DNA of 64,000 nt from Periplaneta americana (GCF_040183065.1 NC_091121.1:61350287-61414286), one strand, 5' to 3'; positions 20,956 through 32,114 are shown, numbered from the stretch's first letter. Made by a program: numbers and translations. The notes: a model not told the origin generated them from the letters alone.

Positions 20956-22854
20956 ATGTCACACAGTTCACATTATACAAACGAGATATATCCACGAAGA
21001 AAAGCCCTCACACCTGGTTTGGCCTCCGATCAAGCATCACCTGATGCATACACTGAAAGTGAAACCGACTCAATCCTAATTATACACAACCCTAGCGCCA
21101 CACAATTAAAAAGAGTACTGGCAGAAATAAGCATCCCAGTCCGGTGGCACAAGCAACTGGATCACCTATATATTATCAACTTTCACACCCCCACTCACCT
21201 TCAGAAATTCACGCTGCACATCCCTCCTACCGCCCTAGGACCACCCAACCAAACACAATACTTACTCCCGACCCAAGCCAAAAATCCAGCCCCTTGGACC
21301 TCACTCTCCCCAAATAGACCATACACTCCACAATCAGTTACCAAAGAAATTGTCCTCCCAACGGCACAACACACACCACAACCCAACGGCCGCGATCTGC
21401 GGTTCCGTATTAACGACCTTTCCGCTACCTTCCCTCTGAAACTCAAGCAACTTGAATCTAATTCTAAACCTACAGCCTCCAACCAAGCAGCACTCACTAG
21501 CAACCTTCAGCAGCCCCCGGAACTCCAGCCATCTCACCCGAATGTCATCCGCATACAGAATCAAGCCCTCCACAACAACAACCCCACTTTCATCTATAAC
21601 AAATCTATACAACTCAACATCACTCCACCCAGACAAACTTGGTCAGCAAAATACAACAGTACCACTCTCACATTCATCTCCCACCCCCACATGGAGACTT
21701 TCATCTCAAATGTTCCCCCCAGCACCTTCGGCCCTAATGCAGATTTCATTATCCGTACTTATAACTCCACAACAACCTCGGCGTCCCAGAACTTTCAAAT
21801 ATCCAGAGAAACAAACGTTGTAGCTGGCGGCCTGGCTCCAGAAATCGAAACAACGGAAATATCACAGGCCATGAAAGAGAAAGGCATCTGCCATACCCGC
21901 ATCACTCGCATAGTAAATAACAACGGTCCCACACCTCTAATCCGTATCTTCTCTACTGACGAGTCAACCATCGCCTCTCTGTTGGACACAGGACTGCAGC
22001 TCTGGGGCCGGACATACCATTGCAAACCTCCCAAACTTTCGGCCAGACATCTTCCCTGCCGAAACTGTCACCAGTATCTCCATACAAAACAAAACTGTCC
22101 TAACCCGACAGTCTGCTTCCAATGTGGAAAAGTTGGCAACAACTGCTTCCACACACAACGGCCTCATCGCTGCGCAACATGCAAGACCGACGGACACTAC
22201 ACAGGACAGATGCACTGCCCTCTGTACCCCCGAGATGTTGACCTCCCCGATGAACCAACATTCCACCCACTCATTAAAAGACAAGCCCCACTCTCCCCAA
22301 CTAAACCCAGCAAAATGCCTCCTCCGCCACCAGAACTAACACATGACAACTTCCCAGCTTACACTAACCAACAACCCACACCGCACCAAACCTCTCCCAC
22401 AACCAGCAACACTACATCATACGCGAAAGTAGCTTCCTCCACCAATGAAACCCCAACTATTCCTTCACCCCAACAAATCCGGGACTACATTGACAAAAGA
22501 ATAGCGGCCCACATTGACAGACTGGAAAAATATGTGGAAGAGAAAATAAGCCAGGCCATCAACAGTATCACCTCTTTCATCACTGCCACCACAATCAACA
22601 CAACGCCCCCGTCACGATTGGACGCCACGACAGCAACAATAAACGCCACAGCCAAGAAAACGATCAACAGAAAAGTCAATGTTACGCCCTATGGCAACAA
22701 CATTGACATAATCATAACACCCATACTACAGAAAATGCAGACTGTAATTGGGACCGCTATAAACACAGCCTTAGCGGAGGGTTTCAATACTATCCAATGT
22801 CCCCCATCCCACCCCGACGATCCCTCACAACATCCTCCTCCCTCCCTAACCTAA
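20956..22854 (+). CDS. LINE ORF1: gag-like nucleic-acid-binding protein with zinc knuckles
   Basis: A 632-residue open frame. An in-frame TAA lies 12 bases before the ATG, so this is the first possible start. The N-terminal 280 residues are Pro/Thr/Asn/Gln-rich and look disordered. Around residues 295-355 is the region typical of ORF1 proteins ahead of the knuckles (KGICHTRITRIV). Residues about 368-425 carry CX2C zinc knuckles: a good CX2CX4HX4C (CRNCHQYLHTKQNC), a second CFQCGKVGN in which the usual His is Asn, and a third CATCKTDGHYTGQMHC. The C-terminal half is Pro/Thr-rich with a short possible coiled coil (ORIDRLEKYVEEK-like, about residues 515-540). Such proteins coat LINE RNA in the RNP and assist target-primed reverse transcription. 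The stop is followed after 9 bases by the ORF2 ATG in the same frame. The frame is uninterrupted. Confidence 0.85.
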   Translation: MSHSSHYTNEIYPRRKALTPGLASDQASPDAYTESETDSILIIHNPSATQLKRVLAEISIPVRWHKQLDHLYIINFHTPTHLQKFTLHIPPTALGPPNQTQYLLPTQAKNPAPWTSLSPNRPYTPQSVTKEIVLPTAQHTPQPNGRDLRFRINDLSATFPLKLKQLESNSKPTASNQAALTSNLQQPPELQPSHPNVIRIQNQALHNNNPTFIYNKSIQLNITPPRQTWSAKYNSTTLTFISHPHMETFISNVPPSTFGPNADFIIRTYNSTTTSASQNFQISRETNVVAGGLAPEIETTEISQAMKEKGICHTRITRIVNNNGPTPLIRIFSTDESTIASLLDTGLQLWGRTYHCKPPKLSARHLPCRNCHQYLHTKQNCPNPTVCFQCGKVGNNCFHTQRPHRCATCKTDGHYTGQMHCPLYPRDVDLPDEPTFHPLIKRQAPLSPTKPSKMPPPPPELTHDNFPAYTNQQPTPHQTSPTTSNTTSYAKVASSTNETPTIPSPQQIRDYIDKRIAAHIDRLEKYVEEKISQAINSITSFITATTINTTPPSRLDATTATINATAKKTINRKVNVTPYGNNIDIIITPILQKMQTVIGTAINTALAEGFNTIQCPPSHPDDPSQHPPPSLT

Positions 22855-22863
22855 ATATTCAAT

Positions 22864-23919
22864 ATGGGGTCTATCCGATTAAGACACGACATGACCATTA
22901 TTCACTGCAATATCAGGCACCTGTACAACAACCGCACAGAACTCTATGACTTAATACAAGAAATGGAACCCGACGTTGTAAGTTTAAACGAAACTTGCCT
23001 GAAACCAACGGACAAATTCAACATAAAAGGTTATACAATCTACAGATACGATCGACCACCCACCCGCATACCACGAGGAGGAGCCATGTTAATGACTAAA
23101 CAAGACTTACACGTGAGACAAATCACACTACCACCGTACCTCGACGACAATGAATGCGTCATAATCCGAATAGACGACGGAAATACCCATGTGCATGTGG
23201 CTTCACTGTACTCCCCTCCAACAAGCCGCCTCCCCATACTCCTACTGCAATATCTGAACACTCTCCCAAACATAGTTATAACAACAGACATCAATGCTCA
23301 CCATGAACTCCTCCATGACAACCGCAGAAACCCCAAGGGCACACAATTAGCCACCCTACTTCCAAACCTATCCTACATCCAAATACCACTACCAGCCCCC
23401 ACAAGAACACCCTACCTCAATCAAAACTTCACCACACCTGATAAAATATTCACTTCCCACCGCCTACAACACCGTATAACTGACATCAAAGTTCTTGCCC
23501 CACTCAATACAGACCATTCACCAATCATCTTCAAACTGGCCGCCACCACCTACCGCCCAACTCCTGACAAGGAGACCATACTTACGAGAGATTTTCGCAA
23601 CGCAGACTGGATCCAATTCAAGACGCACATTACACTGACACTACCCGACATCGACATATCAAAACCAGAAGACATAGACCACGCCGACGAAACGTTCGTA
23701 CAGGTGCTTGAAGCTGCAATGAATATATCCATACCGACAAGAAAACGCACCACGGATACACGCAGGCGACTACCACCAAACATAATCAAACTAATAAAGA
23801 CAAAGAGAGCAGCGCACAGACTATTCACACGGACACACGCAGACGAAGACAGACGACTGTACCGTTCCCTTCAACAGGATGTACGAGAAACCATACAACG
23901 TTTTGAGGCCCACAGATGA
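22864..23919 (+). CDS. LINE ORF2, N-terminal part: APE-type endonuclease
   Basis: 351 residues, starting 9 bases after the ORF1 stop and in the same frame, so expression presumably needs reinitiation or readthrough. Residues 1-225 form an apurinic-endonuclease-like domain, which nicks target DNA to prime reverse transcription. Visible motifs are HCNIRHL near residue 15, SLNETCL with the catalytic Glu at about residue 43, LYSPPTS near 120, TTDINAHHELLHD with the Asp/Asn pair near 140, and TDHSPI with the terminal Asp-His near 217. The last 125 residues are the linker to the RT domain. The frame ends in TGA at 23917-23919, but the same frame continues openly into the RT domain, so the TGA is a nonsense mutation within ORF2 rather than the natural end. 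Confidence 0.82.
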   Translation: MGSIRLRHDMTIIHCNIRHLYNNRTELYDLIQEMEPDVVSLNETCLKPTDKFNIKGYTIYRYDRPPTRIPRGGAMLMTKQDLHVRQITLPPYLDDNECVIIRIDDGNTHVHVASLYSPPTSRLPILLLQYLNTLPNIVITTDINAHHELLHDNRRNPKGTQLATLLPNLSYIQIPLPAPTRTPYLNQNFTTPDKIFTSHRLQHRITDIKVLAPLNTDHSPIIFKLAATTYRPTPDKETILTRDFRNADWIQFKTHITLTLPDIDISKPEDIDHADETFVQVLEAAMNISIPTRKRTTDTRRRLPPNIIKLIKTKRAAHRLFTRTHADEDRRLYRSLQQDVRETIQRFEAHR

Positions 23920-25656
23920 AAAAGATTTATAGACAAACTTGACCACAATAGAACTCACAATCCCAAACTTTTCTGGGACGTGATCAAACGGATACGAGGA
24001 AAACACGCAAACTCAAACCACCCACTACGCGACGGACAACACATAGTATACGACACGCCTGGTAAACTAGATCTTCTCAGCCGCACACTAGAAAATATAC
24101 ACACCACACCAAATCACCCATCTTTCGACCCCCAACATCTAGCATACATTACACATCACATCACACAGAATCCTGATCTCTACGAGCCGCTTCCAGCGCC
24201 ACTTCCTCGATCGACCGACGATCCACTCATTGACAACATCACTCCGCTAGACATATCATTGGAACTAAGATACATAAAAAACTCTTCCCCCGGACCAGAC
24301 CAAATCACTTACAACATACTACGCCAACTGCCTCCCAAAGCACTAAATTATCTTGCAGAACTTTACACAGGATCACTCAGACTAGGACACACACCAAAGC
24401 GCTGGAAACACTCTCACATTCTTCTGTTTCCTAAACCAGGCAAAGACGCATCTGACCCACAAAACTACCGACCGATCAGTTTGACATCAACATTAGCCAT
24501 ATTAATGGAGAAAGTTCTCGTGTCACGACTACACGTCTATATGCGCAACCGCAATCTACTCCCGACCACTCAAGCCGGATTCCGACCGGGATCGCAGCTA
24601 CACGACCAGCTGATACGAGTGCTCACTCCCATTGAAGAGGCTTATACACGCAGACACTACAGCATCCTTATTGCCTTAGACGCCAAGAGAGCCTTTGACA
24701 CAGTTTGGATAGACGCCCTAAAATATAAACTCACATCCTTAAACCTGCCACACGAAATCACACGTTGGCTCTCCAGCTTCATATCGAACCGAACAGGACA
24801 GGTGAGACTCGGAAGGAACGAACTTTCTCGGACCTTCCGAATAGAAGCTGGGGTCCCCCAAGGCAGTGTCATATCTCCCACTCTGTATAACATCTATGTG
24901 GCAGATATTCCCCTACCTAATAACCCGCTAGTAGGACTGGCACAATATGCAGACGACGTCGCATATTGGGCAACACACCCCCGACTCCCCTCCGCTAGGA
25001 AGTTACTAAACGCAACACTCAGGCAGTATCTAAATTGGACCAACACGTGGCGGATCACAGTCAACACAGACAAAACACAGATATGCGTCTTCCGCCCAAA
25101 ACTCCGGACTCGAGTCCTCCAGAACAACCCAATCACAATAGCCAACACTCAACTTCCACTCCAGCGGAATCTCACATATCTAGGAATACCCCTCACCTCC
25201 AAACTCTCCTGGACCGAAGTAGCTAAAGAAACCTGGAGGAAATATAATGCAGCCACCAGAGCAATAAGCTACCTAAGTGGCATCAATCGACCCGGTTGTA
25301 TAACCGAAACACTCCTCCACCTATACAAAGCATTGGTTAGATCCCTATGCATATATCCCTCCATTTTCCTCGCACAAGCCCCTCCAACGACCCAATTGAA
25401 ATTTGAAGCACGCGAAAGAAGAATTCTCCGCCAAATCTTCCACCTGCACAGACGCACCAGAAATAACACAGTTTACACTACCACAAAAACAAAGCCACTC
25501 TTCACACACCTAAACAACATAAACAGAAAATACACACATTCGGCAGTAAATCGCGTATATACACAACACATCTTCGCAAATCCCCCGAACACAAAAAACA
25601 GAACAACACTGGAGAAACTCCTCTACAACTACCACCAGCCCCCACCACCAAACTAA
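23920..25656 (+). pseudogene. LINE ORF2, C-terminal part: reverse transcriptase (after in-frame TGA)
   Basis: Continues ORF2 in the same frame to TAA at 25654-25656; the first ATG after the stop is at 23980. RT blocks in order: NSSPGPDQITYNIL, FPKPGKDASDPQNYRPISL, TTQAGFRPGSQLHDQL, IALDAKRAFDTVW (first catalytic Asp), AGVPQGSVISPTLYN, QYADDVAYW (catalytic pair at about 24946-24957), and NTDKTQICVF with LTYLGIPLTSKLSW. The C-terminal tail contains the usual LKFEARERRILRQIF-type segment. No RNase H domain is seen, as in the Jockey group. Every catalytic residue I can check is present; the only visible lesion in ORF2 is the TGA at 23917. Restoration would need just one base, so this copy is probably young. 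Confidence 0.85.
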
Positions 25657-26222
25657 AACACACAAACAAAACCACAAACACGTGTTGGAAATTTGAATAC
25701 TGTCTGAGAGGACACACGACAGCAACAGAGAGGCAGATGAATAAAATAAAATAACGCTTCTGCCACCGGAAGGGGAAACTCAAAAATGTATGTATGTATG
25801 CACAGTGTTCTGCCCAAGAGCAGGTCTTTAACTGCAAACCCAGCATTTCCCTTTCTTGCTTTCCTCTTAATCTCCCCATATAATACTTTAATGCTGTCTA
25901 TCAACTGATATCTTTTACCCCGAACTCTTGTCCCGTTCACCATTCCTTAAGCATTCCAAATTAACAAATTAGGCCTACACCAAAATAATTAAAACAAAAA
26001 AAAAATAAAGTAAAAAATAAAATAAAATAAAATAAAATAAATAAAAAGCCAATCACCGCACCCACACACCTACTGGCACTTAAGCCAGAAATAGTGTATA
26101 AGTATGTAAATATATATTTATTGTTATTTATGTACAATGGCTGGAGAGGGCATCCTGCGCGTATAAGACCCTAAAACGGCCTCTGGCTCAAAGCCAGTAA
26201 AGTCAATAAACATCAACATCAT
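25657..26222 (+). other. LINE 3' UTR with A-rich tract, hairpin and AATAAA
   Basis: Follows the ORF2 stop. It contains an ATGTATGTATG run (25786), an (AAAAT)n-rich tract at 25985-26045, a perfect short hairpin CTGGCT-CAA-AGCCAG at about 26186-26200, and AATAAA just before CATCAACATCATC near 26205-26222. The 3' boundary is placed at this AATAAA plus CAT-rich end by analogy with other LINEs. A different element could begin at the A-rich tract, so the limit is tentative. Confidence 0.5.
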
Positions 26223-27821
26223 CTCCAGCTCCGCTAGATATCGAACCAAAATTTCCGAGTGAGAACAGAAGATTTATTATTGGGCACCTTAAGGGTATAT
26301 TACAAGTTTATTGTTATTCTTTAACATCCCTCACAAACTAATGAGCTATTTACAGATTAGATTAGTGGGAATAAGTGGTCAGTGAACGTTAGTGATTCAA
26401 GTGAATAAATAAGTTGACAACTATGGAAGAGTTCAACTTAATGTACACAATGTGGGAACAATTAATAAGGAATTAAGAGAAGTGATTGTTTAGTTAAATG
26501 AGATTAGTAAGAATAAGATAGATAACTGGGAAAGGGAGGGGTAAGTAGAAAAAGAAGGGAGGGAAACAGAGGTGAGAGACGCGACAGAGAAGTGATTGGG
26601 GTCATTTATATGTAATAGCCGGATGTTTAAAAAGCGTAAGCAGAATATTATGTATCCAAGGGAGTGATGGCTCTGTGTGCAGAAATGTGAAGGGCTATCA
26701 CGACCGATGTAAGCTGGTGGAATAAAATATCATATCATATTATATAAGATATTCGCTAACTACTAATGAAATACGATATTTTAGATTTTCGTGATGATTG
26801 GCTAGTTTAGAAGATTATATATTTTAACAGCTTTGATATTGGTGTAATGGTTACAACAATGTTGGGTCTTGTGATCATGTTGATGAGGCTGTAAGCAGCT
26901 CATAAGCGTTGGAATAATCTAATATTAACACAGGCTTAAAAAAAAAAAAAAAAATTTATCGACAATATGATTATTACGGCGATAGTTAACAATGATGAAA
27001 TGACAATGACAGGGTAGACCAAAATAGTAGGATAAAATTATTTCCGGTATGTCCAACAAAAAAGTAAAAAAAATCTGGTAGTTAGCAAATTCCTTTGTTT
27101 TTCATGAAAAGGCATCAGCTAACTTCGGACCACAGCTGGCGTAAATAAATCCGTTCACTAGAAGGAGCTGGAGTTCCTCGAGAAGTTTGGGGCAACATAC
27201 AAGTGTAAGCAGAGATTCATATTTTAATATTCTGTTTACCTTAATACGTGTAGTGATTAAGTAGGGGGAGTCGCTCCCCATTTCAGGGGTCTCCCTTCCA
27301 GACTAAGACAAACTTTAAGTTCGATTAGTGGATTTCCCTAAGGAGAAATGTTTCTGTCTTATAAATCACAGAGTTCGAGTTCAGTACATAGCTTACAATA
27401 AATCACAACGCCAACAAGATGGCAACGTACAGCTGAAGCTGAAGCACTAAAATATATTATTTCTATATTTTCACGTTCTGCACTTGTATACGAGGCATTA
27501 TGTGCGGAGAATATTCCACCGACCAGACGTTGTGTCATGAACTGCAAAAAAAAAAAAAAAAGGAAATAACTACATTTCATGTGATTGTAGCTTTCCTGGT
27601 TTCTTAATTTCCCTTTTATATTTTGAGGTGGAATTTAATATCGCTGTTTTTCTGGTTTCTCTCAAATAGTCGGATTCCGGCCACTTAGTTTCTCTGCACA
27701 TGTGTGGACATTGTGCCACTATCATACATCTATGACGCAGTGCATGAAGGTAGGCCACTAGAGAGAACCCAAGAGGTGAAAATTAAACTGAGAGGGTTCG
27801 ATCCGACATCGGGATAGGAAT
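26223..27821. other. No gene recognised
   Basis: AT-rich sequence with homopolymer A runs at 26938-26954 and 27546-27561. No coding pattern or family match recognised. Confidence 0.4.
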
Positions 27822-27960
27822 CCGGTGTGGCTTAGTGTATAGAGCGTCCGCACGTAGAGCTGAAAATCCGGGTTCAAATCCCGGTGCCGGAGAGAATTTT
27901 TCTCCGTTCCACTCATCCTTCATTACTGTGAAACGCTTCACAACAGTGCGTTTCGTGTTT
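27822..27960 (+). repeat. tRNA-derived SINE (family C)
   Basis: GGTGTGGCTTAGTGTATAGA (A-box region) and GGGTTCAAATCCCGG (B-box region) are spaced as in a tRNA. They are followed not by an acceptor stem but by CCGGAGAGAATTTTTCTCCG and more body. The same GCCGG..GAATTTTTCCC junction appears in the palindromic element at 43345. The right end is uncertain. Confidence 0.6.
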
Positions 27961-28437
27961 GAACTAAATGCTGCCCACATTACAGGTGGAAATTCGCAAT
28001 TTTCTTCGATGAAGGTATCCAGTAAGTAATTAGAAAAATTCATCCAGCTTTTCATTCATGGGTTTACGAGCCGTAAGATCAAAAGTGAAACAGTCTGCTA
28101 CTTCTTCAACAAAATATACCTTTTAAAAGTCTCCCTATCTCAGATTCCTATTTTTAAACTCATTTGACAAGCTCACACCATTTATTTTCCTTCACCAACA
28201 ATGCGCTAAATGGAACCTGCAGCCGTTTAGTATTTTTTTGGCCAAATTGAGAGAACTGCTGAGTGAATGCTTTTCTCAAAATCAACTAAAACAACATCGG
28301 GATTTATATGATTTTTTAATACTTGAAGAATCATTTTGTATATTTCGACAATTTTACCTGACAGGAAGAAAAAACGTCAAGTTATCAACATAGACATTAT
28401 GTAAACATCACTCTCTCGCTGACTCTATCCAAGCAAA

Positions 28438-28533
28438 GGGAATCAACTCGGACGTAAGGTAAACATAGGTAGAAATCAAATCGGGAATCAACTCGGACGT
28501 CATTCATGAGGATTTGGGAATCAATCCGGACGC
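28438..28533 (+). repeat. Triple direct repeat of GGGAATCAACTCGGACGT
   Basis: The 18-mer occurs at 28438-28455 and 28483-28500 exactly, and at 28516-28533 with three changes. Spacing is irregular (45 and 33 bp). Iterated short motifs of this kind are common at DNA-transposon ends, but no opposing inverted copy was seen in the window. Confidence 0.6.
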
Positions 28534-29765
28534 AGCCATTCGCATAGACTACAACCGCTTAAAAATCCATCGCGTCCCACCGGATTTGAATTCGCAAACC
28601 TCGAATATAATGGCAAGCACTACAACTATTCGACTACAGTAGCTATAAAACTTCAGTATTAACTGTTAAGCCACATTTTTTCCACTCACTGTGATTTATC
28701 GATATTTAAAGTATGGTAAGTTTATCATGATTGTAGCTAACAAATTGACAGAAGATTTAAGCAAACCCCAATGATTGCGAGAACGTCTATACTCGAATTA
28801 TTGTAATGAAATACCATATGCAAGTTTCTTTAGCACTGTACTGTATTTTATTTGATATTCATTTATATACATAACCCTTATGCCAAATATTTCCATGACT
28901 GTTGTGTGGAAAACTTCAAGACACATTTAATAAAGAATTGAGTGAGGACCGTATGGAAAACCACGAGGTATTAAGTTATCTTACACTTCTGTTCCCATGC
29001 CACGACGTCAGAGTAAACCTTCCATGTAGAAACGTTACAATTTTTCTCTCTGCTAGTTCGAAGACAGACCTTTCACATAAAAACAAACATTCTGAGGAAA
29101 GAGTGTCATTTATAAAAGTCGGTATCATATAAATATGCATACTTCGTTTTTATCATGCAATTTTCATAACAACTAATAAAGCTACTGTTTTACATAACCT
29201 TGTGTAAATAAATTGTACACAACCTTTGTACTTCAGATATCATTCTTCAGACATTCATAAGCCTGCTATCAGTTTAACAATTATACATGCACTTACTGCA
29301 AGTAATTATATAAATTAAAGAAAATAAAATATTAAAGCACTTTATCTGGGTAATGATATTTTCTCTCTGGGGTGAAGGAGAGTAATCCAAATCTGATACA
29401 TACAGCGAGAAACGAGGCAGTGCACGGAGAGCTGCCTCCTGAGTCTAGAGTCGTGATGTGGCGGATGTAGTCTACAGTACATCACAACCTGCATCTTGTA
29501 TAGAACGTTCGGAGTTAGAAAATGCCGTTGGGTATATAGAAGTCTTCTTAGCGGACATCCCTCCCTCATTGTAATATAATTAAAATAAGTTATTTACGTA
29601 TTTTCTAACTATATTTATTTATTTTATTTATTTAATGCAGGGCTGTAGAGTTTATCTTTAGCCGTGATAATGGCAACATGCAATATTCATAGTTTAGTGT
29701 GAAACAAGTAAACAAATATAAACAAATAAACAGTGAGAAGAGTACATAAATAGATAGGCCTATAT
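28534..29765. other. No gene recognised
   Basis: AT-rich. A TTTATTTATTTTATTTATTT tract at about 29610-29632 followed by TGCAGGGCTGTAGAG might be an eroded LINE 3' end; nothing firmer. Confidence 0.4.
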
Positions 29766-29816
29766 ACTTACTTACTTACGTACTTGCTTACTTACTTACT
29801 TACTTACTTACTTACT
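29766..29816. repeat. (TTAC)n microsatellite, LINE tail
   Basis: About 12 TTAC units ending exactly where the minus-strand RTE-A LINE 3' end begins. Confidence 0.9.
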
Positions 29817-30068
29817 GGCTTTTAAGGAACCCGGAGGTTCATTGCCGCCCTCACATAAGCCCGCCATTGGTCCCTATCCTGAGCAAGATTAAACCAGTCT
29901 CTACCATCATACCCCACCTCCCCAAATCCATTTTAATGTTATCTTCCCATCTACATCTCGGTCTCCCCAAAAGGTCTTTTCCCCTCTGGCCTCCCAACTA
30001 ACACTCTATATGCATTTCTGGATTCGCCCATACGTACTACATGCCCTGCCCATCTCAAACGTCTGGAT

Positions 30069-30907
30069 CAGTATGGCATAGTTGCGCCCCGCGGTCAATC
30101 GGGAGGCCTAGACAAATAGTTGCGCCCCGAAGAAATCAGGTAGCAGAAGGGACATGGCACAGTTGCGCCCCGAAGAAATCAGGTAGCAGAATGGACATGG
30201 CATAGTTGCGCCCCGATGGACATAGTACACAAAATAAATAAATTACTTCAAAATATTATAATGGTAGCTGCATTGAAATCAGGTAGGCCTAGCATATGAT
30301 CAATTTTGCTTTTTAAAATAACACTTTTTATCGATCGCACACAATAAATGAACTGCATTTTTGGTTTGTACACCGATATCTTAACCCTACGGTACAGGGT
30401 TTCGAAAATTAAAACTTGGAACCATTGTGAATTGTTAACTCTTTACCCTTTTCACTAAACTTAATATTCATTTTAAATTAACCTCACTATATGCCACAGA
30501 CGGTGTGAAGATCACTAATAAAATGTCAAGACTAAGACCCCATATTCCAACGGCTCACTCATTTGAATATATCAGTTAGTAAAATACTGCCAAATTCATG
30601 GTGTTCATTTTTACGGTAGGCTATCGATAATCACTGCATGAACAGTAGAAAATCAGTTAATAAAATACTGCCAACTTCATGGTGTTATTTTAATAACTAT
30701 TAAATCGAGTAAGAAATCAATAAGGTTGGTTGATTACGAGGCTCGAGTTTCCGTAGTGTCTTTTTCTCTAACTATTTCATCGGGGCGCAACTATGCCATG
30801 CCCTTTTCTCTACCTGATCGGAACGGGGCGCAACTATGCCCACAAAACAGGGACCCATTTTTATCTGCTGCATCTTACCTGACCGTGGGGCGCAACTATG
30901 CCCTGCC
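30069..30907. mobile_element. Non-autonomous DNA transposon with iterated subterminal repeats
   Basis: Inserted in the RTE-A copy, whose CGTCTGGAT is present on both sides (30060-30068 and 30908-30916), a 9-bp target duplication. Termini share GGCATAGTTGCGCCCC in inverted orientation. The core GTTGCGCCCC occurs at 30081, 30119, 30162 and 30205 on the left, and inverted as GGGGCGCAAC at 30782, 30825 and 30887 on the right; inner spacings are 43 bp on both sides. The AT-rich interior has a direct duplication of about 42 bp (30569 and 30651, AATACTGCCAA..TTCATGGTGTT). No ORF. A 9-bp duplication suggests a Mutator-like element, but this is inference. Confidence 0.8.
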
Positions 30908-31503
30908 CGTCTGGATTTAATGTTCCTAATTATGTCAGGTGAAGGATACAACGCGTGCAGCTCTGCGTTGTGTAACTTTCTCCATTCTCCTGTAACTTCA
31001 TCTCTCTTAGCCCCAAATATTTTCCTAAGAACCTTATTCTCAAAAACCCTCAATCTCTGTTCCTCTCTCAAAGTGAGAGTCCAAGTTTCACAGCCATACA
31101 GAATAACCGGTAATATAACTGTTTTGTAAATTATAACTTTCAGATTTTTTGACAGCAGACTAGATGACGAAAGCTTCTCAACCGAATAATAACAGGCATT
31201 TCCCATATTTATTCTGTGTTTAATTTCCTCCCGAGTGTCATTTATATTTGTTACTGTTGCTCCAAGATATTTGAATTTTTCCACCTCTTCGAAGGATAAA
31301 TCTCCAACTTTTATAGTTCCATTTCGTACAATATTCTGATCACGAGACATAATCATATACTTAGTCTTTTCAGGATTTACTTCCAACCCTATCCCTTTAC
31401 TTGCTTCAAGTAGAATTTCCGCGTTTTTCCTAATCGTTTGTGGATTTTCTCCTAACATATTCATGTCATCGGCATAGACAAGAAGCTGATGTAACCCGTT
31501 CAA
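30908..31503 (-). pseudogene. RTE-like LINE reverse transcriptase, C-terminal half
   Basis: Open from the RT catalytic box onward: QLLVYADDMNMLG (motif with the two Asp), then GLEVNPEKTKYMIMSRDQN, FKYLGATVTNINDTREEI, NACYYSVEKL, VILPVILYGCETWTLTLREE, RKIFGAKRDEVTGEWRKLHN, and HALYPSPDIIRNIKSRR. This order is that of RTE-like LINE ORF2 thumb/connection regions. At the insertion point the frame runs into transposon sequence; the C-terminal remainder is found at 30068-29830. The RT fingers and endonuclease are absent. Confidence 0.85.
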
Positions 31504-31505
31504 TT

Positions 31506-32114
31506 CTAAACCCTCTGTGTTATCCTGAACTTTCCTAATGGAATATTTTACATAAATAGATATATAACATGAAAATTTCCTGCAGGCGTGGTAAACTACT
31601 TAGCCGCTCTTTTTGCGACTATATAAAACTAAAGAAGTAAATCTAAATACACTGTAAGCATTGCTTCAAATATAAATGCTTATAAATAGACTTCGGCCTA
31701 TATGTTACTTTATTTGTATTTCCAATAACAAAATAAATAGAATAGATTTCTTCTGTTATTTTATATACGTCATAAAATACGCAAATAACTTATTTAATTT
31801 ATAGTAGGAAGGGGGGACGTTCGCTAAGAAAACGCCTCTATACCCAATGGTATTTTCTAAACTCCGATCGCTCTAATAATATGGATTCGAACAATGCAGA
31901 CTGGAGAGGATACGCGCAGGTTCCTTTACCCAGGATATAGATTGGAAAGAAAAGTATTTCTTTCTTCAAGTAGATGAACGATCGAGATGCCCAATATCTG
32001 GTACTTTTGTGCCCAATATAATGTGGAGCGACACTATAAAACAAACATGCTAATATCTTTGACTTGGTCGTAGAAAAGGATCGTATAATAATGGTTCAAG
32101 ATAGTTTTCTTTAA
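31506..32114. other. No feature recognised
   Basis: Nothing recognised beyond the LINE boundary. Confidence 0.4.

Larger units (their letters stand above)
20837..26222 (+). mobile_element. Near-intact Jockey-like non-LTR retrotransposon (LINE)
   Basis: Contains ORF1 (20956-22854), ORF2 (22864-25656, one internal TGA) and a 3' UTR to about 26222. The plus strand is rich in A and C and poor in G, unlike the AT-rich surroundings. The 5' boundary is not defined; at most about 120 bp separates ORF1 from the neighbouring LINE fragment, so the 5' UTR is short or truncated. No target duplication was found. Clade assignment to the Jockey group rests on ORF1 zinc knuckles plus APE endonuclease plus RT without an RNase H domain. 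Confidence 0.8.
29817..31505 (-). mobile_element. RTE-A LINE copy, interrupted by a DNA transposon
   Basis: Minus-strand copy of RTE-A: 3' part at 29817-30068 and 5' part at 30908-31505, separated by an 839-bp insert. The 3' end matches the other copies (TTTTAAGGAACCCGGAGG) and is followed by the (TTAC)n tail. 5'-truncated in the RT domain. Confidence 0.85.

Noticed and set aside
21201..22284. Antisense ORFs opposite LINE ORF1 (100-106 codons)
   Set aside because: Shadows of the A/C-rich, G-poor ORF1; no motif of their own.
25502..25943. Minus ORFs of 71-125 codons with Cys/Val-rich hydrophobic translations
   Set aside because: Antisense to the LINE ORF2 end and 3' UTR; composition artefact.
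27822..27900. Possible functional tRNA gene
   Set aside because: Good A and B boxes but no acceptor-stem pairing and a SINE-type body downstream. The same holds for 8170-8265, 5795-5880 and 56240-56325.
30836..31129. Plus ORF of 97 codons across the transposon/LINE border
   Set aside because: Antisense to the RTE-A RT and spans the insertion junction; not a gene.
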